The notes below the pieces were generated by a model that saw only the letters and a list, made by a program, of their open reading frames with translations, was not told the DNA's origin and searched no databases. The position numbers and the translations under genes were made by a program. From contig NC_079878.1 of the NCBI RefSeq assembly GCF_029227915.1, forward strand, positions 12,834,001 through 12,898,000: 64,000 bases of DNA, in the 5' to 3' direction. The stretch is from Hydractinia symbiolongicarpus (lineage: Eukaryota > Cnidaria > Hydrozoa > Anthoathecata > Hydractiniidae). Positions 33,311 through 45,593 of the stretch are shown piece by piece (positions within the stretch are counted from its first letter, which is position 1; each line of letters opens with the position of its first letter).

Positions 33311-33960
33311 GAAAAAAGGAGGTAAAAATCGTGTTTTTACACGGCAGGAAATATTTCGGGGAAAAAGCTGCAAGTTTGCTCACCTCAAATACGGCCTTGC
33401 GCGGCCCTCATTTATATATGATGAAAGCACTGTCTATATAAGGTTACAAAATGATGTTTTACATGGCGTTCTGCCCACGTAACGATAACAAATCTACCAT
33501 TTTTGAAAAGCTGAATAATGCGGCTTTCTGGCAAGGTGCCATGTGATAGGATTCATCAGAAATATTATACATTTTCACGAGTGCAAAATATTGATTTTTT
33601 TCCCCAACGCTGACCACAGATAATAATACTATTTTTTAGTTAATGTAAGCACTATTTTTACATGTGTTTAGATGTGCAGGTTTGGTTTCTATAGGATAGT
33701 AGGTTTTTCATGGAGATTCCTATGGTTTTACTTTTTAAAATGTTTCCTTCAATGCTGAGATATTTGGATTTTTAAAACGTACGTTTTTCACGAATCTCTG
33801 TGGGCCGATATTTTTTATTTCTTGTGTTTTCCCAAACTGTGGAATTACTGGAAAGATATAATTGTGTAACACTTGTAGCCAGCTATATATACTTTTTATG
33901 TTGGCTTATTTACTTTACTTTAGCTTATTAAATTTCAATCTATATATATTTTTACTTATG
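33311..33960. other. Spacer
   Basis: No gene supported. Near 33390 the short inverted motif GGCCTTGCGCGGCC occurs, which may be the edge of a repeat. Confidence 0.35.
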
Positions 33961-36223
33961 TCACACCAGAGGGAACATCCACATTTCATTCCCCTCCAAC
34001 CTTATGACATTTTGGAAGCAAGGAAGCTAAGTGTACTTCCGATATTGGAAGATCATTTCCTGAATATTTTGAAAAGCATAAAACGCAAGATCTCACCATG
34101 ACAATCAGTGAAAAATCCCTGGAAGATTTGTATCAAAGTGAAGATATTTAAAAGTGTTTTTAACGAATTTTATCGAGCAGTGGCAGATTATGTTCCGGCT
34201 TATGGACGCAAAATAACTGTTGAAAGAGGATCAAGATCGAGAAGATCCCAAGGTACGATAAAAACAATCAAAATCGACTTCATTCACAAAGGCACATTCA
34301 TATTCCATATTTCTAAAATAGTTAGAACCACTGATGTTAAACAGTTCCTTAAAAAGTCTATGTTAGGTGGTGGAAGTGGCGAAGTTGTGTTTAGTGCTGA
34401 TACTCCATTGACACTTGTTTATACACCGTCAAGAAATGATTTACAGATTCGTGGAACATATACACTAAAAAATCGATATGGTATTAATTGCAGTTAAATA
34501 ATAGCTATATATATACAGTATATATATATATATATTTTGTGTTTTTAAAAATTTGTGACAATGGGCTAAGGCTCAAAGGCAATGCAAAATAAAAATAAAA
34601 GCTTAGGAGAATATTCTAAGGGAAAAAAAACTATTAGTAATTTTACTGCAATCTTAGTTGAACAGAAAAGGGAGATTAAAAGTTTAGAAGACAAAATGAG
34701 AAATCGGAAGTCTAGAATTGAAGAGCCTACTAAGAAAGTAGATAAAACAGATGTACCAGTTATTGCTGTATCTACATCTACACGGGTACGCCGTGGAAAC
34801 AACCCAACTACTGAAAACTTGTCTCTTGCATCAAAACGTCGACGAGCAAATGAGACAATAGCAGCTTGTGCTGCCATACATGGTGGATCAAATGATGATA
34901 TTAAACCAACTATTGAAGGAATGATGTTTACGTTAACTTCTAAGTGCACAGCAAAACAGTTTACAAATCAAATTCTTCAGTCAAAAAAATCAGTTGTTAA
35001 ATGTTTAGAAGATAGTTGTATCAATAAACGCAACAAGGAGTATTATTATTCAGAATCCAATACCACAAGATCACTTAATGTGTACTATTGTCAATCAGTG
35101 CTTGGAAAAAGAACATATTCCAGCATGCGTAATTCAAATAAAGCACCTCAAGTTGTGAACTTTGTCTCTTATAAAATGCTTTCTAATCACATCAGGAATA
35201 TTGATATTGAAGAGGTTCATGATATCAATCCAACATTTACAAATGGTTTAATTGGAGATGAAATTGGAGATGGAATGTACAGAAACCTTCTTACATATGC
35301 TCCTCGAATTGCAAAGTTGTATGTTTATGTCGATCAATTTAGGCAAGATAAGCTTGTAAAGTTTGACAATTATGAACGAAAAGATCCATCCTCATTGTTG
35401 TTTCTCCTTGCTCTAGTTGGAGATGAGGCTCCTGGATTTGGGACAACTTTTTTGTTGTCATTTCTCAATGTTGGTAAACGAATTGCCAGTAGTTTTGAAA
35501 ATTATTTGATCTTTGGTGCTAATATCAAGAAAAATGGTCAAGTTGTTAGGAGATACTTGCTATATTTAATGCAACAATTGAAGATTTTGGAAAAAGAAGT
35601 ATTCTTTATTGACATGGTTGATAAAGACAGCAGCATCACTTCTAAGATACCTGTTGAATTTAAAGTCGCATCACTACCAAACGATTTAAACATGTTAGCA
35701 TTTTTGGCTGGTGAACTTACAACGCTTCCAATTTTTTTACTACATTTGGAACTGTGAACAAAGATGATTCAAATGATTTTACCAAATCATATAGTCTCAC
35801 TGGTGAAACACACTGGAAACCTTTTCCATATGAAAAGAGATTAAATGATGCTTCAAAGGTGTTAATCAAGAAAGATGCTCTCCTTAAAAAAAAATTGGCT
35901 AACCCACGCACTGCCATTACTACGTACATAAGTAAAGAATTGAAAAGTCGTCAAGAAGAAATGCCTCTTGTTGGGCCTTACGTAGACTGTGACTTTTGTG
36001 AACCTCTTCACATGAAGAATAACACTGTAAAGGAAAGATTCATGGTAATTCTAAAAGTTGTGCTAGCAGAATCACATGTTCCAGATAACGTCCAATCATA
36101 CAGTACTATTCCATCTGATAACCTGTTTGTTGCATTTGTTGAGTGCATTCGCAAAGATATTAATTGTAATTATCTTGCTAAGAAAATAATAATATGGTTC
36201 AATGAGAACAAAGATGCAGGCCT
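33961..36223 (+). pseudogene. Unrecognised multi-ORF gene family member, 5' part
   Basis: Successive plus-strand open blocks (33961-34101, 34108-34497, 34582-35757, 35754-36223) read as one long gene with frameshifts near 34060 and 35735. Visible features are a basic stretch VERGSRSRRSQGTIKTIK, a Lys-rich region with RVRRGNNPTT and SKRRRANETI, and well-formed helices (MLAFLAGELT, then a frame change to FFTTFGTVN). CDFCEP follows near 35990. Codon structure and sequence complexity indicate real past coding. I have seen similar repeated proteins in cnidarians but cannot name the family or a function. The gene is split at 36223 by a hAT insertion and continues at 39832. Confidence 0.55.
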
Positions 36224-39200
36224 ATCAATAAGAGGCGCGCGATCGCTCCCGCGCACGCAAACACGCGCCTAATTCTGAAATATGAGGCCTCTGTGGAGTG
36301 ATTTTTCACTCGCCTAGATTGATTCCATGTTATGTAGCTGAGCGATAATATCCTAAATTCCTGAGATTGTATTTTCTATTTTAGATAGAGTAGTTCATTT
36401 TACTAATCATAAACTGACCAACCATTCACGTTAGGTGCGAAGCGAAAACATATCGTTCCAGTAACGACCTTTAGATATTCCGTTTTGTGAATCTACTTTG
36501 TTACCAGACCCCGACATGCTGAAATCGGAATCGTACGAAGATACATCAACATGAAAAAGTTAGAAGTGGATGATGTTTATAGTCACATGGTCAAACGATG
36601 TTTTTGTAACGTAACAATTATGATTGATTCTCTTTGTTTGTGAATGCAATATATTTCTTTTGTTTTCGTACTTTCAGTTATCAAATGTCGTTTTTTTCTA
36701 TAGTTGTGTAACAAGACTTGTAATTTGTTTTGTTGATCACACCACGCGTATTTATGTGGAACCTGTTCTTGTAATAAACAAGAAAATGAGTAATGTATTT
36801 GTTTTGTTTTACATAACACTCCATCTCCCTGTTTCTCCATTCATTCAAAAATAGTTTTGTTATGGGAACATCCCTGGGTGAGAGCGTTTGAAACGTTATT
36901 CTAAAATAGAATAGAATACAGCAGGATCGTATGTTTTGAAAACTCGATTGCTATATTTATCTGAAATCATTATCGCGACATGTCTTCGTCAAAAAAAAGT
37001 ATCAAAGGGAACAAAATCCAATTATCTACTTTCATGAAATGGGGTATTGATGATATTATCGAACATAAAACTTTAGAAGAAAATGGAAATAGATTTGTTA
37101 ACTTCGTTTGGTGCAAACTTTGTGCGAAAAACAAGCCTGCTATTCTTCAGCATCCGAATTGCAAGGGACCAGTGAAGGAAGCTGTCCTGACATATATTGA
37201 TGGGACAAGTTTCGTAACAAAACACTCTGTTACGCGACATATTTCCGGCGAAGGTCATTCTCTCGCACTATCGTGTGAGAAAAGTAAACCAAAGGAAGAT
37301 CGATTACCATCAATCACATGTGTTAAGACGGGAGCTAGCGTTGACAAGGTTTGTTTCTACAAATTAGGGTTTTTCAAGTTTTATTTACTTTCACTCTAAC
37401 ACAATTACGTTCACTTCATATTTCATAGATCCAAACGACTATTGAATCAGCAAACGCAAAATCCGCGGCTGAGGCATATACAAAGCTTATCAAATGTGCG
37501 TATCACATGGCGATGGAACCGACAATGCCACACAAACACTTTGGTGTTTTGGTAAGTTGCCCTTATAAATATGTTTAAAGTTTTCGAAATAGGTAGAAAC
37601 CATGTTCGAGTATTGTTTGAGTACGACCATTATTGTTTTATCTGACTTTTCAGGTTAAATGCTGCAAGGAGAATGGTGTGCGACTCATAGAGAGGAAAGA
37701 AGACGGTCGTTCTGGACGTGAGTTTGTTCATTGCATAGCTGAGGCTGTCAGGGAAAAATGTGCAGTTGTACTTGCAAGTGGTTATTTTATGTCGATTCTA
37801 TCAGATGGTAGCCAAGCCAGAAAAACTGGAAGGGAAAAAGAACTTGTTTTAGTGAGAACTGAGAGGAGTGGTGTTCCAGTTTACGTGGTGGCGAGTTTGC
37901 TGGAAGTGGCTAGGTTCGGTGGGGGTGATGCTTGTTCGATTGTTGCCGGTATTGAAAGTATTTTCCGTGACGACAATAGTGCGCTTTTGATGGACCAAGA
38001 GAGCTTCACTAAAAAGGTTGTCAGTTGTACGGCGGACGGAGCCAGTGTTAACTTTGGTAAATACAAGGGTGTTTTGACGCAGATGAATGATCAGGGGCAG
38101 CCATGGATGTTGATGATTCACTGTGCAAACCACCGCATAGAACTCGCAGTTAAGGAAGCATTCAATATAAACAAGCTGAACGAGGTTGATCAGTTCTACA
38201 CAACAAATTTTTATCTCTTGCGAAATAGTGGCAAACTAAAATCTGAAGTTGCAGAATGTGCAAAGGCGTTAGGTATCACATACTATAACATATCGAAGAT
38301 CACAGGAACAAGGTTTGTTGGGCATCGTAGGCGGGGATTTCAGAATATCCTTGAATCATGGCCAGCGTACATAACAGCATACGAAAATTACATCGCAGAC
38401 GATGAAGGGAGTAATGCTACTACGAAAGCGAAAGTTTCAGGCCTTCTTAAAAAGTTCAAATCCTATGAATTTTTGTTGACTATAGCAACTTACCTCGATA
38501 TGCTTGAAATGGTTGTTCCTGTCTCAAAAATATTTGAATCGAATGATCTTTTACCTTACTCAGTCAATTCGATTATCGACCAAACAACTTCTGAACTGAA
38601 TGAAAACATTGAGAAATTGGGGGTGATTTGGAGTTTTTGGACAGTTATGTTGGACGTTACAGTGTTAGTACCAAAGCGGGTGATCAGAATTGGTTGAGTG
38701 GAGCATTAGAGGGTCAATTCATTAAAGCTGGCGAAAAGCGGAAAAAAGATAAAACCTTTGTCACCGTAAAATTCCAAACTAATAAAATCAATCAAGACCA
38801 TGCCATTGATGTTGTTCGAGCTCTGAAAAAAAAGTTGTGCGAGTCACTGATTAAAGTTCTCAAGGAGCGCTTTTGTGATTATAAGAGGGACAAGGAATTG
38901 TATACATCAATGAGATTCATCGACATGGAATATTGGGAATCTGATAGAGATTAGGGTAATCGGGAAATAATTCTTCTACATAATCATTTCGCCAAGCCCC
39001 TTGTGTATGCAGGATTCGACTTGAACCGATCATTGGTCAAATGAAAAATGGTTAAAATACACGCAGCGACTCACTACAATAAAATGGCAGTACGCGACAT
39101 GTGGAAGTCGGTGTTGACATACAAAAGAGAATCATTTCCCAACGTGAGCTTTCTCTTCTCTTTGATTCTCAGCATATCCGGATCAAACTCCAGTGTTGAA

Positions 39201-39831
39201 CGGTGCTTTAGTACTGTCACTTCCATTCTATCAGACCCGGCGACTTTCAATGGCTCACGATACATTGGAGGATACTTTGATTATTTCTGGCAACGATAAT
39301 CTGTGGTCACCTCAGGAGCGGGAAGAAATCATCGAAAGAGCGAGAGTGCTCTACATGGCAAAACGCAGGCGGCTCAAGTTGAATACGTCAGAACCAAACC
39401 GTATCGATAATATAACTGATGATGATCGCTCAGATGATGATAGTTATTCAAGTGACGAGAGCTGGGACAGCGAGGACGATCTCTATTTGTAAAACTATAA
39501 TGAAACACTTTCTATAAATAGTTATCTTCAAATATATATACGAACCTAAAAAAAAAATAGAATTTTGTTATATTAATTAAGCACCACAAGTAGATAAAAA
39601 GAGATTAACATATATACATGATACAATTTTCGTAACGAATGAAGTCAAGATAAAGGCTTTCGAGTCTCCAGTGTTCAGGGGTTCACTGGTTAAATCGTCC
39701 CCCGACTTCAGAAATTAATGTTTCTTTTCTCTTTTTGTCTTAATTTTGGAACTGTAAGATCGCTCGCGCGAACAGAATTTCCCCCTCTCAGCGCGCGCGT
39801 TTTGTCGCGCGGGAGCTTTTTTCTTATTGAT
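36224..39831 (+). mobile_element. 3.6-kb hAT element inserted in the unknown gene
   Basis: The left end reads ATCAATAAGAGGCGCGCG. The right end on the minus strand reads ATCAATAAGAAAAAAGCTCC, and both then contain CTCCCGCGC. Directly outside, AGGCCT is present on both sides (36218-36223 and 39832-39837), fitting a 6-bp target duplication. Coding similarity of the host gene on both sides supports the boundaries. Inside is one hAT transposase gene on the plus strand. Confidence 0.7.
36980..39492 (+). pseudogene. hAT transposase (zinc finger, hAT core, dimerisation), several defects
   Basis: Exon 1 (from ATG 36980 to about 37347) carries a BED/TTF-like finger: FVWCKLCAKNKP, then TSFVTKHSVTRHISGEGH. 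Exon 2 is 37430-37551 with a GTAAGT donor; exon 3 starts about 37654. Exon 3 has the core motifs FMSILSDGSQARK (first Asp), VVSCTADGASVNFG (second Asp), IHCANHRIELAVKEAF and TGTRFVGH. A frame change occurs at the G run near 38620, stops follow at 38952-38954 and 39041-39043, and the dimerisation region (GSNSSVERCFSTVTSIL) changes frame near 39235. The C-terminus is acidic (SSDESWDSEDD). It is likely inactive. Confidence 0.75.
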
Positions 39832-40487
39832 AGGCCTGAAGATGGCAAAAAGGAAAAGGATTTGCTTTTCGATTTCGTGGGAAAGAAAGTTTAAACTATC
39901 TTCATGGTTTTCCTTTGTTAATAGAGCTTGTTATTCGCAAACTTACTAGTGTTAGCAATAAAGAGAAGCTGATGAGAGTTTTCTTCCAGTCAATATGTTT
40001 GCGAGATATGGTATCATATTAAGTTCGCATTACAGATATATCACTTCATGATATTTACGTCATGAAATCTATTGGGAGGAAATTGTTTACAAGCTGTTGT
40101 TTATTTGATGCAAGAGTTACTCCGTCAATGTGGAATTTCACTAATGTTGCTCCTGTTCATTCTGAAAAGTCTATGGAGTTGTTTGGTTTTGGTCTCGGTA
40201 TCCATACAATGGAAGGAAGAGAGCAAAAACATCAACAAATCGCTAAGTATGCTAAAAAAGCCACATATCAAAATCGTTGGTCTTTCACCTTCCGACATGA
40301 ATTCATTCAACTAGTATATCTAAAAGAGCATGAGTTCGACTTGAAGAAATATAACAAGCGGCGTGTAAGGTACATAACTGATGAAAAGGAAGGTTGTTGT
40401 AAAAAATGTAGGTTACAGCTTGATAATAATAGAAAGTGTTTCTTGTGTGATAGCTATTTAATGCAGGACATTACTACATTTGTTTGA
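39832..40487 (+). pseudogene. Unrecognised multi-ORF gene family member, 3' part
   Basis: Coding resumes right after the hAT (FRGKESLNYLHGFPLLIEL, then LTSVSNKEKLMRVFF). It has one TAA near 40020 and an open block from 40062 to the stop at 40487. Conserved-looking features are LGIHTMEGREQKHQQIAKYA and WSFTFRHEFIQLVYL. The C-terminal cysteines are CCKKCRLQL and CFLCDSY, arranged like a small zinc ribbon. It follows the block split at 36223; together the two parts would give a protein of roughly 900 residues. No known domain is claimed. Confidence 0.55.
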
Positions 40488-42141
40488 ATCTAAAATGTAT
40501 TCAATTTAGTATTCTATATTAGTTAGAGTATATATATGTTGTTTGAAGTTATCACTATTACGCGTATGTATTATAAAATGGAAACAACGATTCTTTGCTT
40601 ATTGTCACACATGAAATATGCATAGCTATGTATCTAGGTTGAAACAAACATGACAACACTTATAGTGCATGTTATAATTATTACTTTTTATCATGATTTT
40701 AAGACTGTGTAGCTATATATTTGCAGGATATTTTAGCTAAGCTAGTGATATTTGTTCATATATTTAGGATATTTGTTTTTTTGGGTTTTCTTTGATTACA
40801 TTCAAAGACAAAGTTTATAACTTGTACGAGATGTTTTATATATTATATATATACCCTGTAGTGGATTAATTTTTGCATGGATTAATTTTTTGCGGATTTC
40901 AGGGTGCTCTGCGAAATTAAATTCCCTCGAAATAAAGTCAGCGTGAAAATTAATCCACTTAATATATATATATATATATCAGTTTTGTTTTGATGTATAC
41001 AGACTGATACTTTATTCGTTTTGGATATTATTTTTTAAGGTTTTCATGTTTATATATCTATATATAGCTGTCCTTTACGACCACAAGTTTTCCGTCTCGT
41101 AGGCGTTCGTTGTAGACGGGTTTGACTGTAGTTGCAACTATATGAGATGTTTTAGGCGGCCATCAATGATATGTTTATTTCGGGTCTGAAATACTCGTGA
41201 AAGGGAGTCAGTCGGTCAGCCTATTGATTGTTATGCATTGTAAATCATAATTAAAGTTAATAATGCATAAAGAGATAGCATTCGGTATTTTCAAATTCAC
41301 AGTATTCTCTTTCTGTGATATTGTTTTTTTCTTTTTCTTTTCGAACGGTTAAAGTTACAAAATTTATAGTTAAAGTTATAAATTTCTGACTTAGCAACTC
41401 GGAAAAACTCCAAAAAATGAGGCGGTCGAAGGACCCGAAATATATCTATATATATGTATATCTTGTGTTATTTATTCTTGAAGATACATAGCTACAGTTG
41501 TACAAAACATCCTTTTCTTCTTCCCGTACGGCTGCAACGTTACCATTTTGAACGCGTTTCACGAACACTTCACCTAGGATTACATGTTATGAATTTTAAT
41601 TACAAAGCCTGAAATTTACGGATGGCTCTTTTTTCATGCCGTTTTTCCCGCCGTGTTATGAGTTTGTTAGAGACGAAAGCGTGTTTTTTGCAGTTTTTTA
41701 ACTTGTGTCATATGAATTTCTTTCAAATTTTCAGGAAACATTAATAATAATGAGATACAACTTATGTGTACTTTCATTAAAATCAAAACGCGGCAAGAAA
41801 AGATATCACGAAAAAACGTGTTTTCTCCTTAATAAACTCTTATAAAAGTGTGATGTTTGCCTCCTCTGATCGCTAAATAAGCTGCGATGGAGTGTTAGTT
41901 TTCCCGAATTATCGTAAAGGTGTATTATTAAGGTTCAAAATAATTTTTTTGGACTTTAATAATACCAAATTAGAATAATTACGATAGACCTGTCACATTT
42001 CCTAAAAATTCCTAAAAAATATACCAGTGCAGGCGATTTAAATTGCTCTTTTAATTTTTGCAATTTTCCCGAATGTGGATGGCTCCTCGAAATTAAATTC
42101 TAGTATAGTAAAATTGTATTTCAGCAAAATAAATTACACTA
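40488..42141. other. AT-rich intergenic sequence with microsatellites and a small inverted-repeat element
   Basis: TA-rich microsatellite tracts lie near 40838-40855, 40965-40980 and 41442-41462. A small MITE-like unit is at 40861-40958. No gene was seen. Confidence 0.5.
40861..40958. mobile_element. 98-bp MITE-like unit
   Basis: It starts GTGGATTAATTTT and ends AAAATTAATCCAC, a perfect 13-bp inverted pair, flanked by TA on the left and TTA on the right. The interior holds GCGAAATTAAATTCCCTCG; a variant (CCTCGAAATTAAATTC) recurs near 42085. Confidence 0.6.
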
Positions 42142-45100
42142 GCGTATAAACATACAATTACGGACACGTACAATTACGGACACTTTAGTAAATTAAAGTT
42201 TTCCACCACTTAACCTTGTATTTCCAACTTTATTTCACGATGTCTTGACTCTCCTACTCAAAGCCGTTATGATTAATAGGTTTCGTTCGATTTGCCTCGC
42301 TGTTTCATACCAAAACAATGGATTTAAAAAACTCGCTTCTTTTCGCTGATTTTTGGTTTCGCGCGACGAACTTATTCTAATAAATCATTTTATATCTTAT
42401 TAATCAAGGTAATTATTATTTTTTATTTTATTTTATTTTATTATATAATAGCTATACTAACATAAAAAATATATATGGCAGATTTTTAGCGACCCGAAGT
42501 GTGTTTTTCGGCCTCTGGAAAAAAAGCAAAATGTTATGGCAAAATCACGCTTTTTTCTCATAGTTTGTATATGTGCGCAATATGATAAAACTTAAAATAT
42601 AGTGTTATTTATGAGCTCTCCTTCTGTACATCATTTCTTTTTATGATTTTATGTTATAAAATCTCTTTTTGCTTCAATACCATGTATTTCGCATTATTTT
42701 AGCCATTAAGCTTTGGTGAAATCGGCCCAAAACAAAAATACAAAAAGTGGCCCAAGGAAGATTTGAGTAACGCCCTAGCAGCAGTTAAGGATGGCATGTC
42801 ATTACAGAAGGCTCAAAAAGAATTCGGCGTTCTAAAACAGACCTTATCCGACCGAATTCGGGGAAAGTATAGAAAGACGAAGACAGGAAGGAAAACAGAA
42901 ATGACACCGGAAGAGGAGACGATGTTAATTCATTATATCAAATACATGGCTTCTATTGCACACCCGTTAAGTATTTCAGCAATAAAAGCTTTTGCATGGA
43001 ACATCGTAAAACGAAGCAAGCGTACCAGCTCGTTCAACCGTGTCAGTGGTCCTGGTCATACTTGGTGGGACAGTTTCAAGAAACGTCATTCGCGAGAAAT
43101 TACCCTGCGAAAACCCGACGGCCTCGACAGAGGACGTTCTAGAATGGCCAAGGTGACTGTTATAAAACAGCACTTTGATCTTTTAAGAAAAACATTGGTC
43201 GATCTTGATATCCTCGATAAGCCAGATCGAATCTTCAATTGCGACGAGTCAGGTATCTCTATGGATGCTCGCGTTGGAAAGGTTGTTGTCTCAAGATCAA
43301 CTAAGCACCCCTACTCTGAGAGCAAAGGAAATAGGGATCACATCACTGCCCATGCCACTGTATCAGCTGCTGGAGTGCCGTTGCCTCCAATGAAAATTTT
43401 TGAAAAGGCTTTCCCATCCGGTCCTTATGCTAGAGATGGTCCTACCAATGCTCTATACCCCCATTCGCCAAACGGCTACATGGACATCGAGCTTTTTAAA
43501 CAGTGGTGTGAAAAGCTGTTTATTCCTCAGACAAGATACATACAAAAACCAATATTGTTGATCTTGGATGGCCACGGTTCTCATCTCGATATAGAGATGA
43601 TAGATATGCTAGTGGAGAACCAAATCCACTTGTACTGTTTGCCCCCTCACACAACCAATATACTCCAGCCATTGGATGTGTCGATTTTCAAGCCTCTAAA
43701 GGTGCATTTCTCAAAAATTACAGATAATTTGAAGCTTGCAACCATGGGCCACACCGTTCCACTAACTGTGTGTAAAACAAATTTCACTGCGATATTTAAG
43801 GCAGCGTTTGAAGGATCGATGGGGATCACCATTATTAAAAATGGATTTCGGAAAACAGGGATCTGTCCATTCAATCCTGACGCCATCGACAAGGAGCGAT
43901 TAATGCCAGACAACAGCATTGATTTTATTTCTTCCGCTCCGAATGGAAACAATACTGCAACATCCACAACACCAGCAGTACCAGGTTCTTCAACAGGAGC
44001 ATCTTTTAATTCGTTGCCCGGTGGCTCTTTTTCTACACCAGTAATACCTTTAACAGATGCTTCTACTCCACCGCCCTCGTCGATTGCAACAACACCAACC
44101 AATCTTCTCACTGCAGCAAGCCCTTTCACCTCCACTCCAACAACACCTGTAAATCCTCTCATTGCAGCAGGTATTATCCCAGCGTCTTTGGTTGATGCCT
44201 TTATATTTCCAGCGCCAAAGCCTAACAAACAAAAGAACACCAGGATTATTACTAAGGCAAGAGTTCTCACAAGCGACGAGCATCGACAAGCGTTTCGAGA
44301 GAAGGTGGAGAAGAAAGAGTTGAAAGAGAAGGCAAAAGAAGAAAGGAAAAAGGAGAGAGAACGAAAAAAACTAAGTAAAGAAGCTCTGCAGTCCGGAAAA
44401 AAAAGGCAAAAAAGGGTTATGTTGAAAACCCGATCTGTGCGACAGAAAAGAACAATGATATCGTTCGAAAGTGATGACAGCGAGTTGGATGACTGCCGAG
44501 AAAATGAGATAGTTGAAGAGACGGAGAGTGAGTACGAAAGTAGCAGCGAGGAAGAATTTGAGCGTGGGACGCACTGTGCTATCTGTAAAAGGTCGAACCC
44601 ACCAGTCGCTTGCAACAAAATCATCTGGATTGGTTGCGATAAGTGCTTGGCATGGTTCCATGGCGTTTGTGCGAGAGCTACAAAGGCGGAATTGTCAAGT
44701 GACACATATTTATGTTACAGTTGTCGATTTGAATAAAAAAGGAAAATAAAAAATCTCGCTTTTTTAATGTTTTACCATTTCCCGCTAATGATCTGTAACA
44801 ACTAAAAAATGTTTTGTTGGGTCAATTTTTACGTGTAATTACGGACACTCTTAAATTAAGTCAAAACTTGTTGTGAGTCAAAAGTAACGTTTAAACACTC
44901 CCTTCCAGTAGGAATAAATACAATATACCTGCCGCTGACCCTCTAAAATACAAAAAACAGTGTGTCCGTAATTAAACGTAGGTGTCCGTAATTGGACGCA
45001 GGCGGTGCTCGGCTAAAAACAGCAATTGTGGTGAGGCAGGTCCGACAATGTTCGGAAAAATGGTTCCAACGTATAGCCAATAGATAAATCTCCCGTTTAG

Positions 45101-45185
45101 AACCATGGGTTCATTATTTCGATGGATTTGGTTGCGGTAAGACGCAAAAGACCGTAAAAGTCTCCGTAATTGTACGTTTATATGC
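42142..45185 (+). mobile_element. Pogo-like DNA transposon with intact transposase frame
   Basis: The left end GCGTATAAACATACAATTAC and the right end (minus strand) GCATATAAACGTACAATTAC match at 18 of 20 bases and both continue with GGA-GAC/CAC. TA lies on each side (42140-42141 and 45186-45187), the pogo/Tc1 target duplication. ACAATTACGGACAC is repeated just inside the left end (42151-42184). Subterminal GTGTCCGTAATT copies sit at 44963-44994 on the right, as transposase-binding repeats would. Length is 3.04 kb. Confidence 0.88.
42703..44736 (+). CDS. Pogo/Tigger-like transposase with C-terminal PHD finger
   Basis: One open frame of about 677 codons follows an acceptor-like TTATTTTAG at 42702; the initiator is probably in an upstream exon. 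The codon at 42763 is TTG, not a real start. Order: psq-type HTH (DLSNALAAVKDGMSLQKAQ), CENP-B-like second DNA-binding region (WWDSFKKRHSREITLR), then the DDE_1 core with NCDESGISMD (first Asp, about 43240), LLILDGHGSHLD (second Asp, about 43560), LPPHTTNILQPLDVSIFK (third acidic region) and FRKTGICPFNPDA. A Ser/Thr/Pro-rich linker, a basic coiled stretch and an acidic patch follow. The PHD-like finger (CAICKRSNPP, IGCDKCLAWFHGVC, YLCYSC; 44574-44730) ends the protein. No stop or frameshift interrupts it. Confidence 0.88.
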   Translation, partial: PLSFGEIGPKQKYKKWPKEDLSNALAAVKDGMSLQKAQKEFGVLKQTLSDRIRGKYRKTKTGRKTEMTPEEETMLIHYIKYMASIAHPLSISAIKAFAWNIVKRSKRTSSFNRVSGPGHTWWDSFKKRHSREITLRKPDGLDRGRSRMAKVTVIKQHFDLLRKTLVDLDILDKPDRIFNCDESGISMDARVGKVVVSRSTKHPYSESKGNRDHITAHATVSAAGVPLPPMKIFEKAFPSGPYARDGPTNALYPHSPNGYMDIELFKQWCEKLFIPQTRYIQKPILLILDGHGSHLDIEMIDMLVENQIHLYCLPPHTTNILQPLDVSIFKPLKVHFSKITDNLKLATMGHTVPLTVCKTNFTAIFKAAFEGSMGITIIKNGFRKTGICPFNPDAIDKERLMPDNSIDFISSAPNGNNTATSTTPAVPGSSTGASFNSLPGGSFSTPVIPLTDASTPPPSSIATTPTNLLTAASPFTSTPTTPVNPLIAAGIIPASLVDAFIFPAPKPNKQKNTRIITKARVLTSDEHRQAFREKVEKKELKEKAKEERKKERERKKLSKEALQSGKKRQKRVMLKTRSVRQKRTMISFESDDSELDDCRENEIVEETESEYESSSEEEFERGTHCAICKRSNPPVACNKIIWIGCDKCLAWFHGVCARATKAELSSDTYLCYSCRFE

Positions 45186-45593
45186 TAGAGAATAAGTATG
45201 CCGTTTTCGCAAAAATGAGTTTCCCATGTTTTTTCCTGTCCTGACTACAGCAGGGAGGGGCAGGATGCTAACAGCTTCAACAAGGCTCATATACCTGCAA
45301 ACATTACTGCCTCTCTCTGGCAGTTAGGCTCAACCCGCGTTCGAGGGATCCCTCAATTGAGCGATGATACCCCGCAAATGAGGGATTTTGGCGTTTTTTC
45401 TGTTTGCGCGCCACAGAAGACAAGCCCGCGCCCCAAAACAAGTTTATTTCGTCATGTTCCTCAAAATATCAACTTTCTATCCAGTGCGAAGTGGACGTTA
45501 ACCAGTGCGATCAGGCGGAAACGACTTCCCCCTTGGTTGATATTTTTAAAAATCATAGCCTCCTCGCAGTATATTTTCTTTCTTTTAGCCAAA

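Noticed and set aside
36583-36854. Open frames on both strands of about 80 codons
   Set aside because: They lie in the 5' noncoding arm of a hAT element and oppose each other without any similarity to known proteins.
43647-44705. A 352-codon open frame on the minus strand
   Set aside because: It lies antisense to the pogo-like transposase and is Ser/Leu-rich because of the Ser/Thr/Pro and Lys/Glu-rich linker on the other strand. It has no domain of its own.
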